From Kitasatospora sp. GP82 (GTDB lineage: Bacteria; Actinomycetota; Actinomycetes; Streptomycetales; Streptomycetaceae), in assembly GCF_029892105.1 (NCBI RefSeq), contig NZ_JARZAJ010000031.1, forward strand, positions 16,620-80,619: a stretch of 64,000 nt of DNA, given 5' to 3'. Positions within the stretch are counted from its first letter, which is position 1, and every line of letters starts with the position of its first letter. Below, in pieces: positions 11,264 to 20,166 of the stretch. Made by a program: the position numbers and the translations under genes. The notes beneath the pieces were generated by a model. It was not told the DNA's origin, made no database searches, and saw only the letters and a list, made by a program, of their open reading frames with translations.

Positions 11264-12709
11264 ATGCGTAGCAGTGGCAACGGCAGGAACAGCAGCGGCG
11301 GTGGCGGGAGCCAGGGCCGCGGCGGACAGGGCGGGGGCCGGGGCGGCTCGTACGGCGGCTCCCGGGGCGGTTCGTCCTACGGTGGCGGTGGCGGGAGCCA
11401 GGGCCGCGGCGGACAGGGCGGCGGACAGGGCGGCGGCGGGCGGGGTGGCTCGTCCCCCTCGCGCGGCGGCTCGTCCCCCTCGCGCGGCGGCTCGTCCGAC
11501 TCGCGTGGTGGCGGCTACGGCCGCGACGGCGGCTCGTACGGCGGTGGCGGCTCGTCCTTCGGTCGTGACGACCGCAGGCAGGGCGGCGGCGGCTCGTACG
11601 GTCGCGACGACCGTCGGCAGGGTGGCGGCTCGTCCTTCGGTCGTGATGACCGCAGGCAGGGCGGCGGCGGCTCGTACGGCCGCGACGACCGCAGGCAGGG
11701 TGGCGGCTCCGGCGGTGGCCGGGACCGTGACCGTCAGCCGCGCCCGGAGGAGCGCAGGTACGACCGGCCCGAGTACGGCGGTGGCCCCAACGCCACGCCC
11801 GGCCGCAGCAGCTTCTCCTCCCGGCGCCCCTCGCCGGCCCCCCGGCCGCGCCGTGAGGGTCAGGGCGCCCCGGGTGACCCGCGCCGTCAGCCGCAGCGCT
11901 CGCGCGAGCTGCAGGCCCGGATCGAGGACGCGGTGCTGGCCCGGCACGACAAGCCGGCCGTGAAGCTCCCCAAGACCTTCGGCGAGCCCGAGGGCGAGCG
12001 TCTGCAGAAGGTGCTGGCGCGTGCCGGTATCGGCAGCCGCCGCGCCTGCGAGGAGCTGATCGAGCAGGGCCGCGTCCAGGTCAACGGCGTCGTGGTCGGC
12101 GAGCAGGGCAAGCGGGTGGACCCGGAGAAGGACGAGATCAAGGTGGACGGCCTGACCGTCGCCACCCAGTCGTACCTGTTCTTCGCGCTCAACAAGCCGG
12201 CCGGTGTCGTCTCCACCATGGAGGACCCGGACGGCCGTCAGTGCCTGGGCGACTACGTGACCAACCGGGAGACCCGGCTGTTCCACGTCGGCCGGCTGGA
12301 CACCGAGACCGAGGGCATCATCCTGCTCACCAACCACGGTGAGCTGGCCCACCGCCTCACCCACCCCCGTTACGGCGTCACCAAGACCTACCTGGCGGCC
12401 ATCCAGGGCCCGATCCCGCGCGACCTGGGCAAGCAGCTCGCGCAGGGCATCGAGCTGGAGGACGGCTTCGCCCGCGCCGACAGCTTCAAGGTCGTCTCGA
12501 ACGTCGGCAAGAACTACCTGGTCGAGGTCACCCTGCACGAGGGCCGCAAGCACATCGTCCGCCGGATGCTCGCCGAGGCGGGCTTCCCGGTCGAGAAGCT
12601 GGTCCGGACCCACTTCGGTCCGATCGCCCTGGGCGACCAGAAGTCGGGCTGGCTGCGCCGGCTGACCAACCCCGAGGTCGGTCAGCTGATGCGCGAGGTC
12701 GGTCTGTAA
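11264..12709 (+). CDS. rluB: RsuA/RluB-family pseudouridine synthase with long Gly/Arg-rich N-terminus
   Basis: This enzyme makes pseudouridine in 23S rRNA (RluB-type role inferred). An S4 RNA-binding domain starts near residue 243 (GERLQKVLARAGIGSRRACE). The catalytic domain has the GRLDTETEG motif with the active-site Asp near residue 345. Unusually, residues 1-190 are a repetitive Gly/Ser/Arg/Asp tract with several copies of a unit like GRDDRRQGGGGS, resembling RGG-type RNA-binding tails. ATG 11264 is chosen; the binding site is weak. The gene follows scpB by 55 bases. A perfect palindromic terminator lies at 12756-12789. Confidence 0.9.
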   Translation: MRSSGNGRNSSGGGGSQGRGGQGGGRGGSYGGSRGGSSYGGGGGSQGRGGQGGGQGGGGRGGSSPSRGGSSPSRGGSSDSRGGGYGRDGGSYGGGGSSFGRDDRRQGGGGSYGRDDRRQGGGSSFGRDDRRQGGGGSYGRDDRRQGGGSGGGRDRDRQPRPEERRYDRPEYGGGPNATPGRSSFSSRRPSPAPRPRREGQGAPGDPRRQPQRSRELQARIEDAVLARHDKPAVKLPKTFGEPEGERLQKVLARAGIGSRRACEELIEQGRVQVNGVVVGEQGKRVDPEKDEIKVDGLTVATQSYLFFALNKPAGVVSTMEDPDGRQCLGDYVTNRETRLFHVGRLDTETEGIILLTNHGELAHRLTHPRYGVTKTYLAAIQGPIPRDLGKQLAQGIELEDGFARADSFKVVSNVGKNYLVEVTLHEGRKHIVRRMLAEAGFPVEKLVRTHFGPIALGDQKSGWLRRLTNPEVGQLMREVGL

Positions 12710-12755
12710 GGACCTGCGCCGCCGGGTGCCCTACCCGGCAGTAGCACCAGGTGAT

Positions 12756-12789
12756 GAGGGCCTCCCCGCCGATCGGCGGGGAGGCCCTC
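12756..12789. terminator. perfect 34-bp palindrome, rluB terminator
   Basis: The sequence is perfectly palindromic: 16-base arms 12756-12771 and 12774-12789. It sits 46 bases after the rluB stop and before a same-strand regulator gene, so it most likely ends the upstream transcript. Confidence 0.7.
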
Positions 12790-12944
12790 TGCTGTGCTTC
12801 GGGGGTGCCGTGTGAGTCTGGCCGCACCCGGTTCCTCCCGGCTTGTCAGCCCCTTGATCCGTGGCGCACGATTGCCAGCGACTCGCGCCCGGCCGGGTGG
12901 CGGGACTGCGCCACCCGGGGGTGAGCCGTGGGGGAAGGAACGTT

Positions 12945-13925
12945 GTGCTCGACGCATTCGGAGTGCTCGGTCTCGGCCGACCGGACGGACAGCTGTACGC
13001 GGCCCTGGTGGCCGCGCCCCAGTCCACCGCCGAGGATCTCGCCGAGCAGTGCAGACTGACCCTTCAGCAGGGCCGGGCGGCCCTGGACCGACTGGCCGAG
13101 CAGGGCATGGTGACCCGCGCCCCGGTCGATCGCGAGCGCTACCTGGCGGTCGCCCCCGACGTCGCCATCGGCACCCTGATCGGACACCGCGAGGCCCAGC
13201 TGCGTGGCGCCCGCGCCGAGATGCACCGGCTGATGGACGCCTTCCGGGAGGCCAGCCGCTTCACCGACCCCGCCCACTCGGTCGAGGTGCTGACCGGGGG
13301 TGAGGCGATCGCCCAGCGGCTGGAGCACCTGGTCGAGACCGCCCAGTACCAGGTCCGCGGCTTCGACTGCCCGCCCTACATCCAGGACCCGGTGGCCAAC
13401 CTGCCCAGGCAGCGCCGGCGGCTCAAGTCCGGGGTGCGCTTCCGTACGGTCTTCGACAAGGAGGCCGTGGCCTGGCCGGGCCGACTGGAGAAGGAGATCC
13501 TGGTCGGCGTCTCGGACGGCGAGGAGTGCAAGGTCCGCCCGACGCTGCCGATGAAGATGATGATGGCCGACGACCGGACGGCGATCATCCCGATCAGCGT
13601 CGGCGACGCCGTCCTGGACGCTGCGTACGTGATCCACCCGTCCGCGCTGCTCCAGGCCCTGGACGCGCTCTTCGAGGCGGAGTGGGACCGGGCCGTCCCG
13701 CTCCAGGCGGCGATCGGCGCGGGGGCGGAGGGGTCGGGGCCCGAGGAGGACCACCGCAAGCTGCTCGGCCTGCTCGCGGCCGGGCTCACCGACGAGTCGA
13801 TCGCCCGGTCGCTCGGCTGGAGTGCCCGGACCACCCAGCGGCGGTTGCAGGCGCTGATGCGGCAGCTCGGCGCGACCACCAGGTTCCAGGCCGGGATGGC
13901 GGCCCGGGAACGCGGCTGGCTGTAG
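12945..13925 (+). CDS. TrmB/LuxR-type transcriptional regulator
   Basis: This 326-aa protein has an N-terminal winged-helix (LVAAPQSTAEDLAEQCRLTL onward) of the TrmB type, a central phospholipase-D-like sensor segment, and a C-terminal LuxR-type helix-turn-helix (LAAGLTDESIARSLGWSART). GTG 12945 is preceded by GGGGAAGGAA. It is monocistronic, with a terminator upstream and an intergenic repeat downstream. The ligand and target genes are unknown; such proteins are common orphan regulators in streptomycetes. Confidence 0.85.
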   Translation: MLDAFGVLGLGRPDGQLYAALVAAPQSTAEDLAEQCRLTLQQGRAALDRLAEQGMVTRAPVDRERYLAVAPDVAIGTLIGHREAQLRGARAEMHRLMDAFREASRFTDPAHSVEVLTGGEAIAQRLEHLVETAQYQVRGFDCPPYIQDPVANLPRQRRRLKSGVRFRTVFDKEAVAWPGRLEKEILVGVSDGEECKVRPTLPMKMMMADDRTAIIPISVGDAVLDAAYVIHPSALLQALDALFEAEWDRAVPLQAAIGAGAEGSGPEEDHRKLLGLLAAGLTDESIARSLGWSARTTQRRLQALMRQLGATTRFQAGMAARERGWL

Positions 13926-13972
13926 GCCCCGGGCGCGGAGGGTTCCCCCCGAGGGGCGGAGGGCACTACCCA

Positions 13973-14133
13973 GGGGCGCGGGGAACTGCGCGAAAACGGA
14001 AGGCGCAGACGTTCGGCCGGGCCCGGAGGCCACCTGGCACCTCGCGACCCTTCCGGGGGCGGTGCGGCCTGATCCCGGCGGAGTACCGTGCGGCGGGAGT
14101 GCCTTCCGTTTCGCGCAGTTCCTCGCGCCCCCC
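13973..14133. repeat. inverted pair of an intergenic GGGGCGCGGGGAACTGCGCGA-type repeat
   Basis: The left arm 13973-14004 reappears as its reverse complement at about 14102-14133 with one substitution and one deleted base, flanking ~97 bases. The arms contain the GCGCGGGGAACTGCGCGA word that is scattered between genes in streptomycete genomes. A related but degenerate stretch lies at 33494-33511. It lies between convergent genes, so a transcript-ending role is possible. Confidence 0.6.
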
Positions 14134-14159
14134 TGGGGTGTCCGGTTGCGTGGTGGGGG

Positions 14160-14522
14160 TCAGCTCCAGGGGAGGAGTTTGCTCCAGCGGCCGTCGGGGC
14201 CGCGTTCCAGCTTCTCCAGGCCGACCACGGCCGTCCGGTTGAGCCGCCCGTAGATGTGCGGGAAGAGCACCCCCGGGGTCGCGCCGGGCGGTGGTGCGCC
14301 GTGCGCGGCCTCCCACTTCACCATCGGCTCGACCAGGCTCTCCTCGATCAGCAGGGCCATCAGCGGCTCCGGCGCGTCCTGGTAGAAGGCGTTGGCGACG
14401 GCCAGTGCGGTCTGCTCGTCGGCCGAGCAGTGGATGAAGCCGTCGGTCAGCAGGGAGGCGGTGGCGTACGGCCGACCTGGGTCGCGGAGCCAGTCGTCAA
14501 GGGGCGAGAGGTGGTAGATCAT
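14160..14522 (-). CDS. DUF952 protein
   Basis: This is a small cytoplasmic protein (120 aa) of the DUF952 family, starting MIYHLSPLDDW and containing the family stretches DGFIHCSADEQ and LFPHIYGRLN. The family's biochemical function is not established to my knowledge. It lies 62 bases downstream of a DUF4139 gene on the same strand; the gap is AT-rich and could hold a promoter of its own. Confidence 0.85.
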   Translation of the reverse strand: MIYHLSPLDDWLRDPGRPYATASLLTDGFIHCSADEQTALAVANAFYQDAPEPLMALLIEESLVEPMVKWEAAHGAPPPGATPGVLFPHIYGRLNRTAVVGLEKLERGPDGRWSKLLPWS

Positions 14523-14584
14523 GTGTCTTTTTTACCGTATTTGCACCGGAGTTGACGGTTACGGGCGTCGTCGGTCGGCTGCCG

Positions 14585-16159
14585 TCAGATCCCGGCCACC
14601 CTGGCCGCCGCCGAGACCTCGTACACCAGGGTGACGGTCCGTCGGCCGCCCGGTGGCAGGGTCACGTCCCAGCGGACGATGCCCTCGGCGTCCAGCGCGT
14701 CCGGCGCGGGGGAGCAGGACTCCTTGCGCAGCCGTACCTCGACCGCCGAGACCTCCGAGACCGGGATCCGCTCGCGCAAGGCGATCCGCTGGTCCTCGTG
14801 CTCGTGCGGGCCGGAGAAGCGGGACAGGTGCAGCCGGACCGTGCGGGTCAGCACCGTGCGCTGGGCCAGGGCGGTACTGGCCCTGGTCTCCTCGGTCTCG
14901 CGGACCACCCGGTAGCCGTCCGTGCTGCCGAAGGAGAGTTCGGCGAACGCGCCGGGGGCGGTGAAGCCCAGCTCCGCCCGGCCGGTGAAGCCGCTGCCCC
15001 GCACCAGGTCCACCGGGCCCGCGAGCAGCGCGTGCCCGGCGTCGTTGCGGAACCTGACCACCTCGGTGACCAGCGGCGAGAGCTCGGGTGCGCAGACGTA
15101 CTCGCTGCTCGTGGGCACGGTGAAGGCGGTGAGCGGTACCCGGTGCGGGCGGCCGTCGCCGGGTACGGAGGCCGGTCCGGGGGCGCGCAGGGTGCGCACC
15201 TCGCCGCCGTCGTCCACACCGGGCAGGACGTCCACGTCCGCCGGTCCGGTGCTGCCGATCTCCTCCTCGCGCAGCTCGACCTCCACCGTGCGACGCTCCT
15301 CGGCGGACTTCTCGCGCAGCGACAGCACGTCCTCGACCAGGCGCGGCGGCTCGCCCGCCAGCGCGGACCGGGCGGTGGAGAGGGTGAGCCGGACCTGCGA
15401 CCAGTCCTCGCCGGTGCGCTGCCAGACCATCGCCTCCGTCTCCAGCAGCAGACTGCCGCCGGTGAGCGTCGCCCGGTACGCCGGGCGCCACAGTGCGCAC
15501 GGGGCGAGGTGGGAGAGGGTCAGTCCGTGCGGTCCCGGCTCGGTGGCCTCGACCGTCAGCTCCACGTACCCGAGCAGCTCGGCGGGCTCCTCCTCGGCCT
15601 CGTCCAGCGCCCGCTGGGCCTGCCGCAGCTCGTCCTCGACAGCACGCAGCCGGGCCCGTACGGTGCGCAGCTGCTCGCCGTACGACTCGCGCTCGGCGTC
15701 CACCCGGTCCAGTTCGCGCGTCCAGCGGGCCCGTTCGATCTCGCCGTGGCCCGCGCCCTCGCCGATCTCGCGCAGCAGGTCGGCGGCGAGCTGGGCGAGC
15801 AGGGCCAGCCGGGCCTCCAGACGGCTGCGGCGGCCGTCCGCGGTGAGCTGCTCCTGCTCCAGCGCGTGGACGCGGTGGCGCAGCTCGGAGTCGGCCCCGG
15901 TGGGCGGGAGCGGGGCGCGCGGGGTCCAGGAACGGAGGATCCGGGCGTCCAGGACCCTGGCCCGAGGTGTCGTCAGTTCGGCGCGCAGGGAGCGGTCGAC
16001 GGCGAGCGCGGTGATCGGGCCGAGGCGCAGGCGCTGCACGCCCCGGTGCAGGTCGAGGGCGGTGGTGCGCTCGACGAGGGCGCGGTCCTCCAGACAGGTC
16101 ACGGCCGTGACCGGGAGCGGAAGGACCGGGGAGGTTGTGGCGGGCGGGGTGGTGGTCAT
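14585..16159 (-). CDS. DUF4139/DUF4140-type protein (mucoidy inhibitor MuiA-like), short
   Basis: This 524-aa protein has an N-terminal DUF4140-like domain, a central coiled coil (about residues 95-195, rich in Glu/Arg/Leu heptads) and a C-terminal DUF4139 beta-rich domain with the conserved LWRPAYRATL segment. It has no signal peptide. It starts 3 bases after the stop of a second, longer DUF4139 gene, so the two are an operon of paralogues and may form a hetero-complex. The molecular role of the family is poorly understood. Confidence 0.85.
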   Translation of the reverse strand: MTTTPPATTSPVLPLPVTAVTCLEDRALVERTTALDLHRGVQRLRLGPITALAVDRSLRAELTTPRARVLDARILRSWTPRAPLPPTGADSELRHRVHALEQEQLTADGRRSRLEARLALLAQLAADLLREIGEGAGHGEIERARWTRELDRVDAERESYGEQLRTVRARLRAVEDELRQAQRALDEAEEEPAELLGYVELTVEATEPGPHGLTLSHLAPCALWRPAYRATLTGGSLLLETEAMVWQRTGEDWSQVRLTLSTARSALAGEPPRLVEDVLSLREKSAEERRTVEVELREEEIGSTGPADVDVLPGVDDGGEVRTLRAPGPASVPGDGRPHRVPLTAFTVPTSSEYVCAPELSPLVTEVVRFRNDAGHALLAGPVDLVRGSGFTGRAELGFTAPGAFAELSFGSTDGYRVVRETEETRASTALAQRTVLTRTVRLHLSRFSGPHEHEDQRIALRERIPVSEVSAVEVRLRKESCSPAPDALDAEGIVRWDVTLPPGGRRTVTLVYEVSAAARVAGI

Positions 16160-16162
16160 GGG

Positions 16163-18301
16163 TCAGTTCCTCCGGTTTCCGCCGAGGACGGCCTTGCCGG
16201 CCGGGATGCGGATCTCGTAGCCGCCGTCCAGCTCGGCCGTGCCGTTGGCGGGCAGCTCCACCCGCCACAGACGGGTGCTCGGCGGGTAGGTGTCCGAGGG
16301 GTCGGCGGGTGCCGTCCAGCCGGGCCGTTCCTCGATCCGGATGTCGGCGTCGGCGGTGACCGGGACGCGTTCGCGCACTTCGACGGTGACCGGGTGGCCG
16401 AGCCGGTTGGCCAGCTCCACATGGACGCGGTGGTCGAGCACGGTGGTGCCGTTCAGCATGCCGGCCGTGGACTCGCGCAGTTCGGAGCGGCGGGCGACCC
16501 GGATACCCTCCGCCACGCCCAGACCGACCCGGCGGGTGCCGCCGGGCGCGAGGGTGGGCAGCGCGGCGGTGAGCAGGAACTCGCCGTCCACGGTCACCTC
16601 GACCGGGCCGGCGAGCAGCGGTTCGGCGGTGGGGTTGCCCAGCACCAGGGTGCGGTAGACGGTCTCCTCGACGGAGGGGACGCAGACGTACTCCTGGTGC
16701 AGGCTGACCGGGAGCTCCGTGACGGTGACGGTGTGCCAGCCGGGTGCGGACGGGAGGTCCACGGGGGCGGCGGCGTCGTAGCGGTGGTCGAAGGAGCCGG
16801 CCGACTCGCGCGGGCGTACCGCGTGCGGTGGCAGTGGCTGCGCGGCGGCCTGCTCCGCGGCGCGCAGGCCGGGGCCGTGGTCGGTGGGAGGGGAGGCCGC
16901 GGGGGAGGGGAGCAGCTGGCCACGGCGGGCCGGGGGCTGGTCGGGGCCGTGCAGGGTGAGCGCGGCGTAGTCGAGCCACCGGGCGGCGGGATGGGGGTGC
17001 TCGGGCTCGGCGGCCGGGACGGCGGCCGGAGGCGGGGCGGCGGCCATCCGCATGCGCGGGGCCGCTGCGGGCGCGGGTGCGCCGGGTGCGCCGGGTGCGC
17101 CAGGTGCACCCGGCGCACCGGGGAAGGCGCCGCCGAGTGCGGGGGCTTGGGGCGCGGCGGCCCCGTACGCGACGGGAGCGGCGGGCTCCCGGGGTTGCGC
17201 CCGGACGGCGTAGCCGGGGAGGTCGTCGGGTACGTCGAACGGCCCGCCGGCGGCGGGGGCCAGCGGGCCGCGCGGTGCGGGGGCGGCCTGGACCGCGCCG
17301 GTGGCCGGGCCGCCGAAGGTCCGGCTGCGGTGCGGCTGCGGGGGCGGGCCCGCAGCGTCGTATCCGGTGAAGAGGTCGGACAGCCCGGTCGGGGCCGCCC
17401 GCCATCCCGAGGGGGCGGGGGCGCTCTGGCGGCGGCCGATCCGGATCGAACGCAGCTGTGGCAGTTCGGTGCGGCGGGCCAGGTCGGCGGTGGAGAGCGC
17501 CAGGCGGACGCCCGTCCAGTCCTCGCCGGTGAGCTGGAGGACGGAGGCGCGCAGCACCAGGGCTCCGGCGGCGTCGTCCTGACGGTGGTTCAGCCGGTAC
17601 GAGGGCACCCAGACCGCGCCGGGCACGCCGTACTCGAGCTCGATCTCCACCTCGCGTTCGGTGCCGCTCCCGGTGAGGGTGAGCGCGGCGACGGCGCTGG
17701 TCTCCACCGGGTGGGCGGGCTCGGCGGTGGAGGCCCGGGCGAGCCGTTCGAGGGCGACGGAGAGCGTGTGTTCGGCCCGGCGGACCTCCTCGGCGAGCTC
17801 CCGGGCCCGGGTGTGCAGGGTGGCGAGGCGTTCGTCCACGAAGTCCGCCAGCTCCAGCCAGGCATCGGCAGGTGTACGGCGGTGCGGCTCCTCGCCCGTC
17901 CGGACGGGCGGGACGGCGCGCAGTGCGGCGATCTCCGCTATCCGGGAGAGCCGGCGGGAGTGCCGCTCGCGGGCTGCGTCCAGTGCGTCCTCGGCCTGTT
18001 CGACCTCGCGGCGCAGCCGGGGCAGTTGCTCGGGGCCGCGCAGCTCGGCGACTGTCTCAAGCCGCGCTTCGGTGACCCGCCAGTCGCTCTGCCCGGCCAC
18101 CTTGGCGCGCAGCGAGGCGCCGTCCAGGGTGCGCGGCAGCCCCGCCAGCCGCACCCGGCCGTCCGGCGGTACGGTGCCGCGGGCCCGGCGCAGGCAGAGC
18201 GCGCCGGATGCGTAGACCACGACCGATTCGAGTACCGAGCTCCAGCTCCCTGCCGGGCCCCGTCCCTCATGCCCTGCCGCCTCAGCCGCCACCCCGCCCA
18301 C
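16163..18301 (-). CDS. DUF4139-type protein with long disordered insert
   Basis: This 712-aa protein pairs with the downstream 524-aa DUF4139 protein. It has the same order: an N-terminal DUF4140-like part, a coiled coil near 95-190, then the first DUF4139 strands (VWVPSYRLNH). A ~210-residue Pro/Ala/Gly-rich insert (about 320-530, including an APG tandem repeat) splits the domain before its C-terminal half. No signal peptide or membrane span is visible. Start codon context is weak, so a slightly later start is possible. Confidence 0.8.
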   Translation of the reverse strand: MGGVAAEAAGHEGRGPAGSWSSVLESVVVYASGALCLRRARGTVPPDGRVRLAGLPRTLDGASLRAKVAGQSDWRVTEARLETVAELRGPEQLPRLRREVEQAEDALDAARERHSRRLSRIAEIAALRAVPPVRTGEEPHRRTPADAWLELADFVDERLATLHTRARELAEEVRRAEHTLSVALERLARASTAEPAHPVETSAVAALTLTGSGTEREVEIELEYGVPGAVWVPSYRLNHRQDDAAGALVLRASVLQLTGEDWTGVRLALSTADLARRTELPQLRSIRIGRRQSAPAPSGWRAAPTGLSDLFTGYDAAGPPPQPHRSRTFGGPATGAVQAAPAPRGPLAPAAGGPFDVPDDLPGYAVRAQPREPAAPVAYGAAAPQAPALGGAFPGAPGAPGAPGAPGAPAPAAAPRMRMAAAPPPAAVPAAEPEHPHPAARWLDYAALTLHGPDQPPARRGQLLPSPAASPPTDHGPGLRAAEQAAAQPLPPHAVRPRESAGSFDHRYDAAAPVDLPSAPGWHTVTVTELPVSLHQEYVCVPSVEETVYRTLVLGNPTAEPLLAGPVEVTVDGEFLLTAALPTLAPGGTRRVGLGVAEGIRVARRSELRESTAGMLNGTTVLDHRVHVELANRLGHPVTVEVRERVPVTADADIRIEERPGWTAPADPSDTYPPSTRLWRVELPANGTAELDGGYEIRIPAGKAVLGGNRRN

Positions 18302-18651
18302 CCTTCGTCCGTACCGTCCCCCGGGCGCCCAGTCTGCACCGGTGCTGCCCGGGTGTCAGTGGATTTCGTCCGCGCGCCGTCGAGCGGTGTGGACCCTGGG
18401 TCCGTGGTCGGCCGGGCCGCCGGGGCGAAGCGCGCCGTTCGGCGGTGCGCGAGAGCGGGGGGCGAGGATCGGACGGTACCTGCGGTGTTCGGACTCCACA
18501 TGGCCGCGGGCCCCCGCGGCGGATCACGGGGGCCCGTTCGGCCCGGTACCCGTTGCCGGAGAGGTCACCGGACGTCGGGTCGGCCCAGCGTGCGGTCAGC
18601 CGGTCAGCCGGTCAGCCGGTCAGCCGGTCAGCCGGTCAGCCGGTCAGCCGG
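18302..18651. other. intergenic, hairpin and tandem repeat, no gene
   Basis: No gene is supported. The stretch holds a hairpin at 18507-18536 and most of an 8-copy tandem repeat (18593-18656). Both lie downstream of the siderophore exporter on the minus strand. Confidence 0.6.
18507..18536. terminator. hairpin at the end of the des transcript
   Basis: A perfect 10-bp G/C stem (18507-18516 with 18527-18536) with a 10-base loop lies about 115 bases beyond the stop of the minus-strand exporter gene and is the best terminator candidate for desABCD plus exporter. Confidence 0.5.
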
Positions 18652-18656
18652 TCAGC
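18593..18656. repeat. eight tandem copies of CGGTCAGC
   Basis: Eight exact 8-base units run head to tail for 64 bases. On the minus strand the array begins at the stop codon of the MFS exporter (TGA at 18652-18654) and continues into the untranslated end. Confidence 0.95.
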
Positions 18657-20166
18657 TGTCCTGCTCGGCCGCATCGCGCCGGTCGGCCCTGCGCAGCAGC
18701 AGCGCCGTGACGCAGCCGCCGAGCAGGACGGCCGCGGCGCCGACCAGTTGGCTGGTCTCGATCCCGGCGGCGAAGGCGTCCACGACCCCCGCCCGGTCGG
18801 CCTCGGTGGGAGCCGCGGCCAGGGCGGCCGGGAGCGAGCCGGCGCCGACGGCGGCCGCCGGCAGCAGTGCGGTGAAGCGGGCGTTCATGACGGCGCCCAG
18901 GACGGCGACGCCGAGGCTGCCGCCGACCTCGGCCATGGTGCCGTCCACCCCGGCACCGGCACCGGCCTTGTCGGGCGGGATCGCGCTCATGACCGCTTCC
19001 ACGATCGCCGGGTTGGCGAGTGCGCAGCCCGCGCCCATCAGTACGAGCCCGAGCAGCAGGACCCCGTAGCCGTCCGAGGTGAAGACGGCGACGACTCCGA
19101 AGCCGCCCGCCAGCAGGCCCATCCCTGCGGCGATGGCCGGCGGTGTGCCCAGCCGTCGCAACAGCCGCGCGGAGATCCCGGCGAAGTTGAGGAGGACGAC
19201 GGTGAGCGCGAACGGCGCCATCCGCAGGCCCGCCTCCAGCGGTGAGTAGCCGCGGACGAACTGCAGCTGCTGGGTGAGCAGGAAGAGCACGCCCGAGCTG
19301 CCGAAGGTGATCAGGACCACCCCGGCGACCGCGCCGACGAACCGTCGGTCGCGGAAGAAGTGCAGGTCCAGCATGGGGTGTTGGATCCGGTGCTCCCAGC
19401 GGGCGAAGGTGCCGAGGACGAGCGCACCGGCCACGGCCGGGAGCAGTACTCGGGCGGAGCCCCAGCCGTGTTCGGGCCCGGAGATGATCGCGTAGACCAC
19501 CGCGGCCATGCCGACGGTGGACAGCAGCGCGCCGAGCAGATCGGGCCGCCCGCCGTCCTGGTTCCTCGACTCGGGCACCAGGGCCCGGACCGCGAGCAGG
19601 CCGAGCAGCACGACGGGGATGTTGATCAGAAAGAGCGCTCCCCACCAGAAGTGGGCGAGCATCACCCCGCCGATCGGCGGACCCGCCGCGTAGCCGAGGG
19701 CGTTCGCGGCGGCCCAGACGCCGATCGCCCTGGACCGCTCCTCGGCGTCGAAGATCTGGATGACGACGGCGAGGGTGGTGGTCAGCAGCAGTGCCCCGCC
19801 GACGCCCATGCCCGCCCGCGCGGCGATCAACTGACCCGTGGAGTGGGCGAGTCCGGCCGCCAGCGAGCCGAGGCCGAACAGGGCGAGCCCGACGAGCAGC
19901 AGCTTCCTGCGCCCGTAGCGGTCGGCGGCGCTGCCCGAGGCGAGCAGCAGGCCGGCCTGGACGAGGGAGTACGCGTTGATCATCCACTGGATGTCGGCGG
20001 TGCCTGCGCCCAACTCCCGGCTGAGGGAGGGGATCGCCACGTTCAGGACGGTGTTGTCGAGCAGCACGGCGAGCTGGGCGAGACAGATCACCGCGAGGAT
20101 CAGCCACCGGGTGGGGAGCCTGGTCGTGCCCCCCGCCCCGGTGGCGATCCCGGTGGTGACCGTCAC
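18652..20166 (-). CDS. MFS exporter of the des operon (EmrB/QacA type)
   Basis: This is a 504-aa membrane protein of the drug:H+ antiporter branch, with about 14 transmembrane segments. Motif A-like and motif C segments are visible: LLDNTVLNVAIPSL early and GSAADRYGRRKLLL in the first loop. GTG 20166 overlaps the desD stop by 4 bases (GTGA), so it is translated with the siderophore operon. Export of desferrioxamine across the membrane is the obvious inference. It ends at an 8-copy tandem repeat. Confidence 0.88.
   Translation of the reverse strand: MTVTTGIATGAGGTTRLPTRWLILAVICLAQLAVLLDNTVLNVAIPSLSRELGAGTADIQWMINAYSLVQAGLLLASGSAADRYGRRKLLLVGLALFGLGSLAAGLAHSTGQLIAARAGMGVGGALLLTTTLAVVIQIFDAEERSRAIGVWAAANALGYAAGPPIGGVMLAHFWWGALFLINIPVVLLGLLAVRALVPESRNQDGGRPDLLGALLSTVGMAAVVYAIISGPEHGWGSARVLLPAVAGALVLGTFARWEHRIQHPMLDLHFFRDRRFVGAVAGVVLITFGSSGVLFLLTQQLQFVRGYSPLEAGLRMAPFALTVVLLNFAGISARLLRRLGTPPAIAAGMGLLAGGFGVVAVFTSDGYGVLLLGLVLMGAGCALANPAIVEAVMSAIPPDKAGAGAGVDGTMAEVGGSLGVAVLGAVMNARFTALLPAAAVGAGSLPAALAAAPTEADRAGVVDAFAAGIETSQLVGAAAVLLGGCVTALLLRRADRRDAAEQDS

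Noticed and set aside
10850..12613. 587-codon frame antisense to scpB and rluB
   Set aside because: Ala/Arg-rich mirror of the Gly-rich repeat; no domain.
18593..18656. CRISPR-like array
   Set aside because: Units are 8 bases and directly adjacent, with no spacers; it is a simple tandem repeat.
14552..19069. Very long plus-strand frame (1505 codons) over the DUF4139 genes and exporter
   Set aside because: It lies antisense to three well-supported genes and has no recognisable domain.
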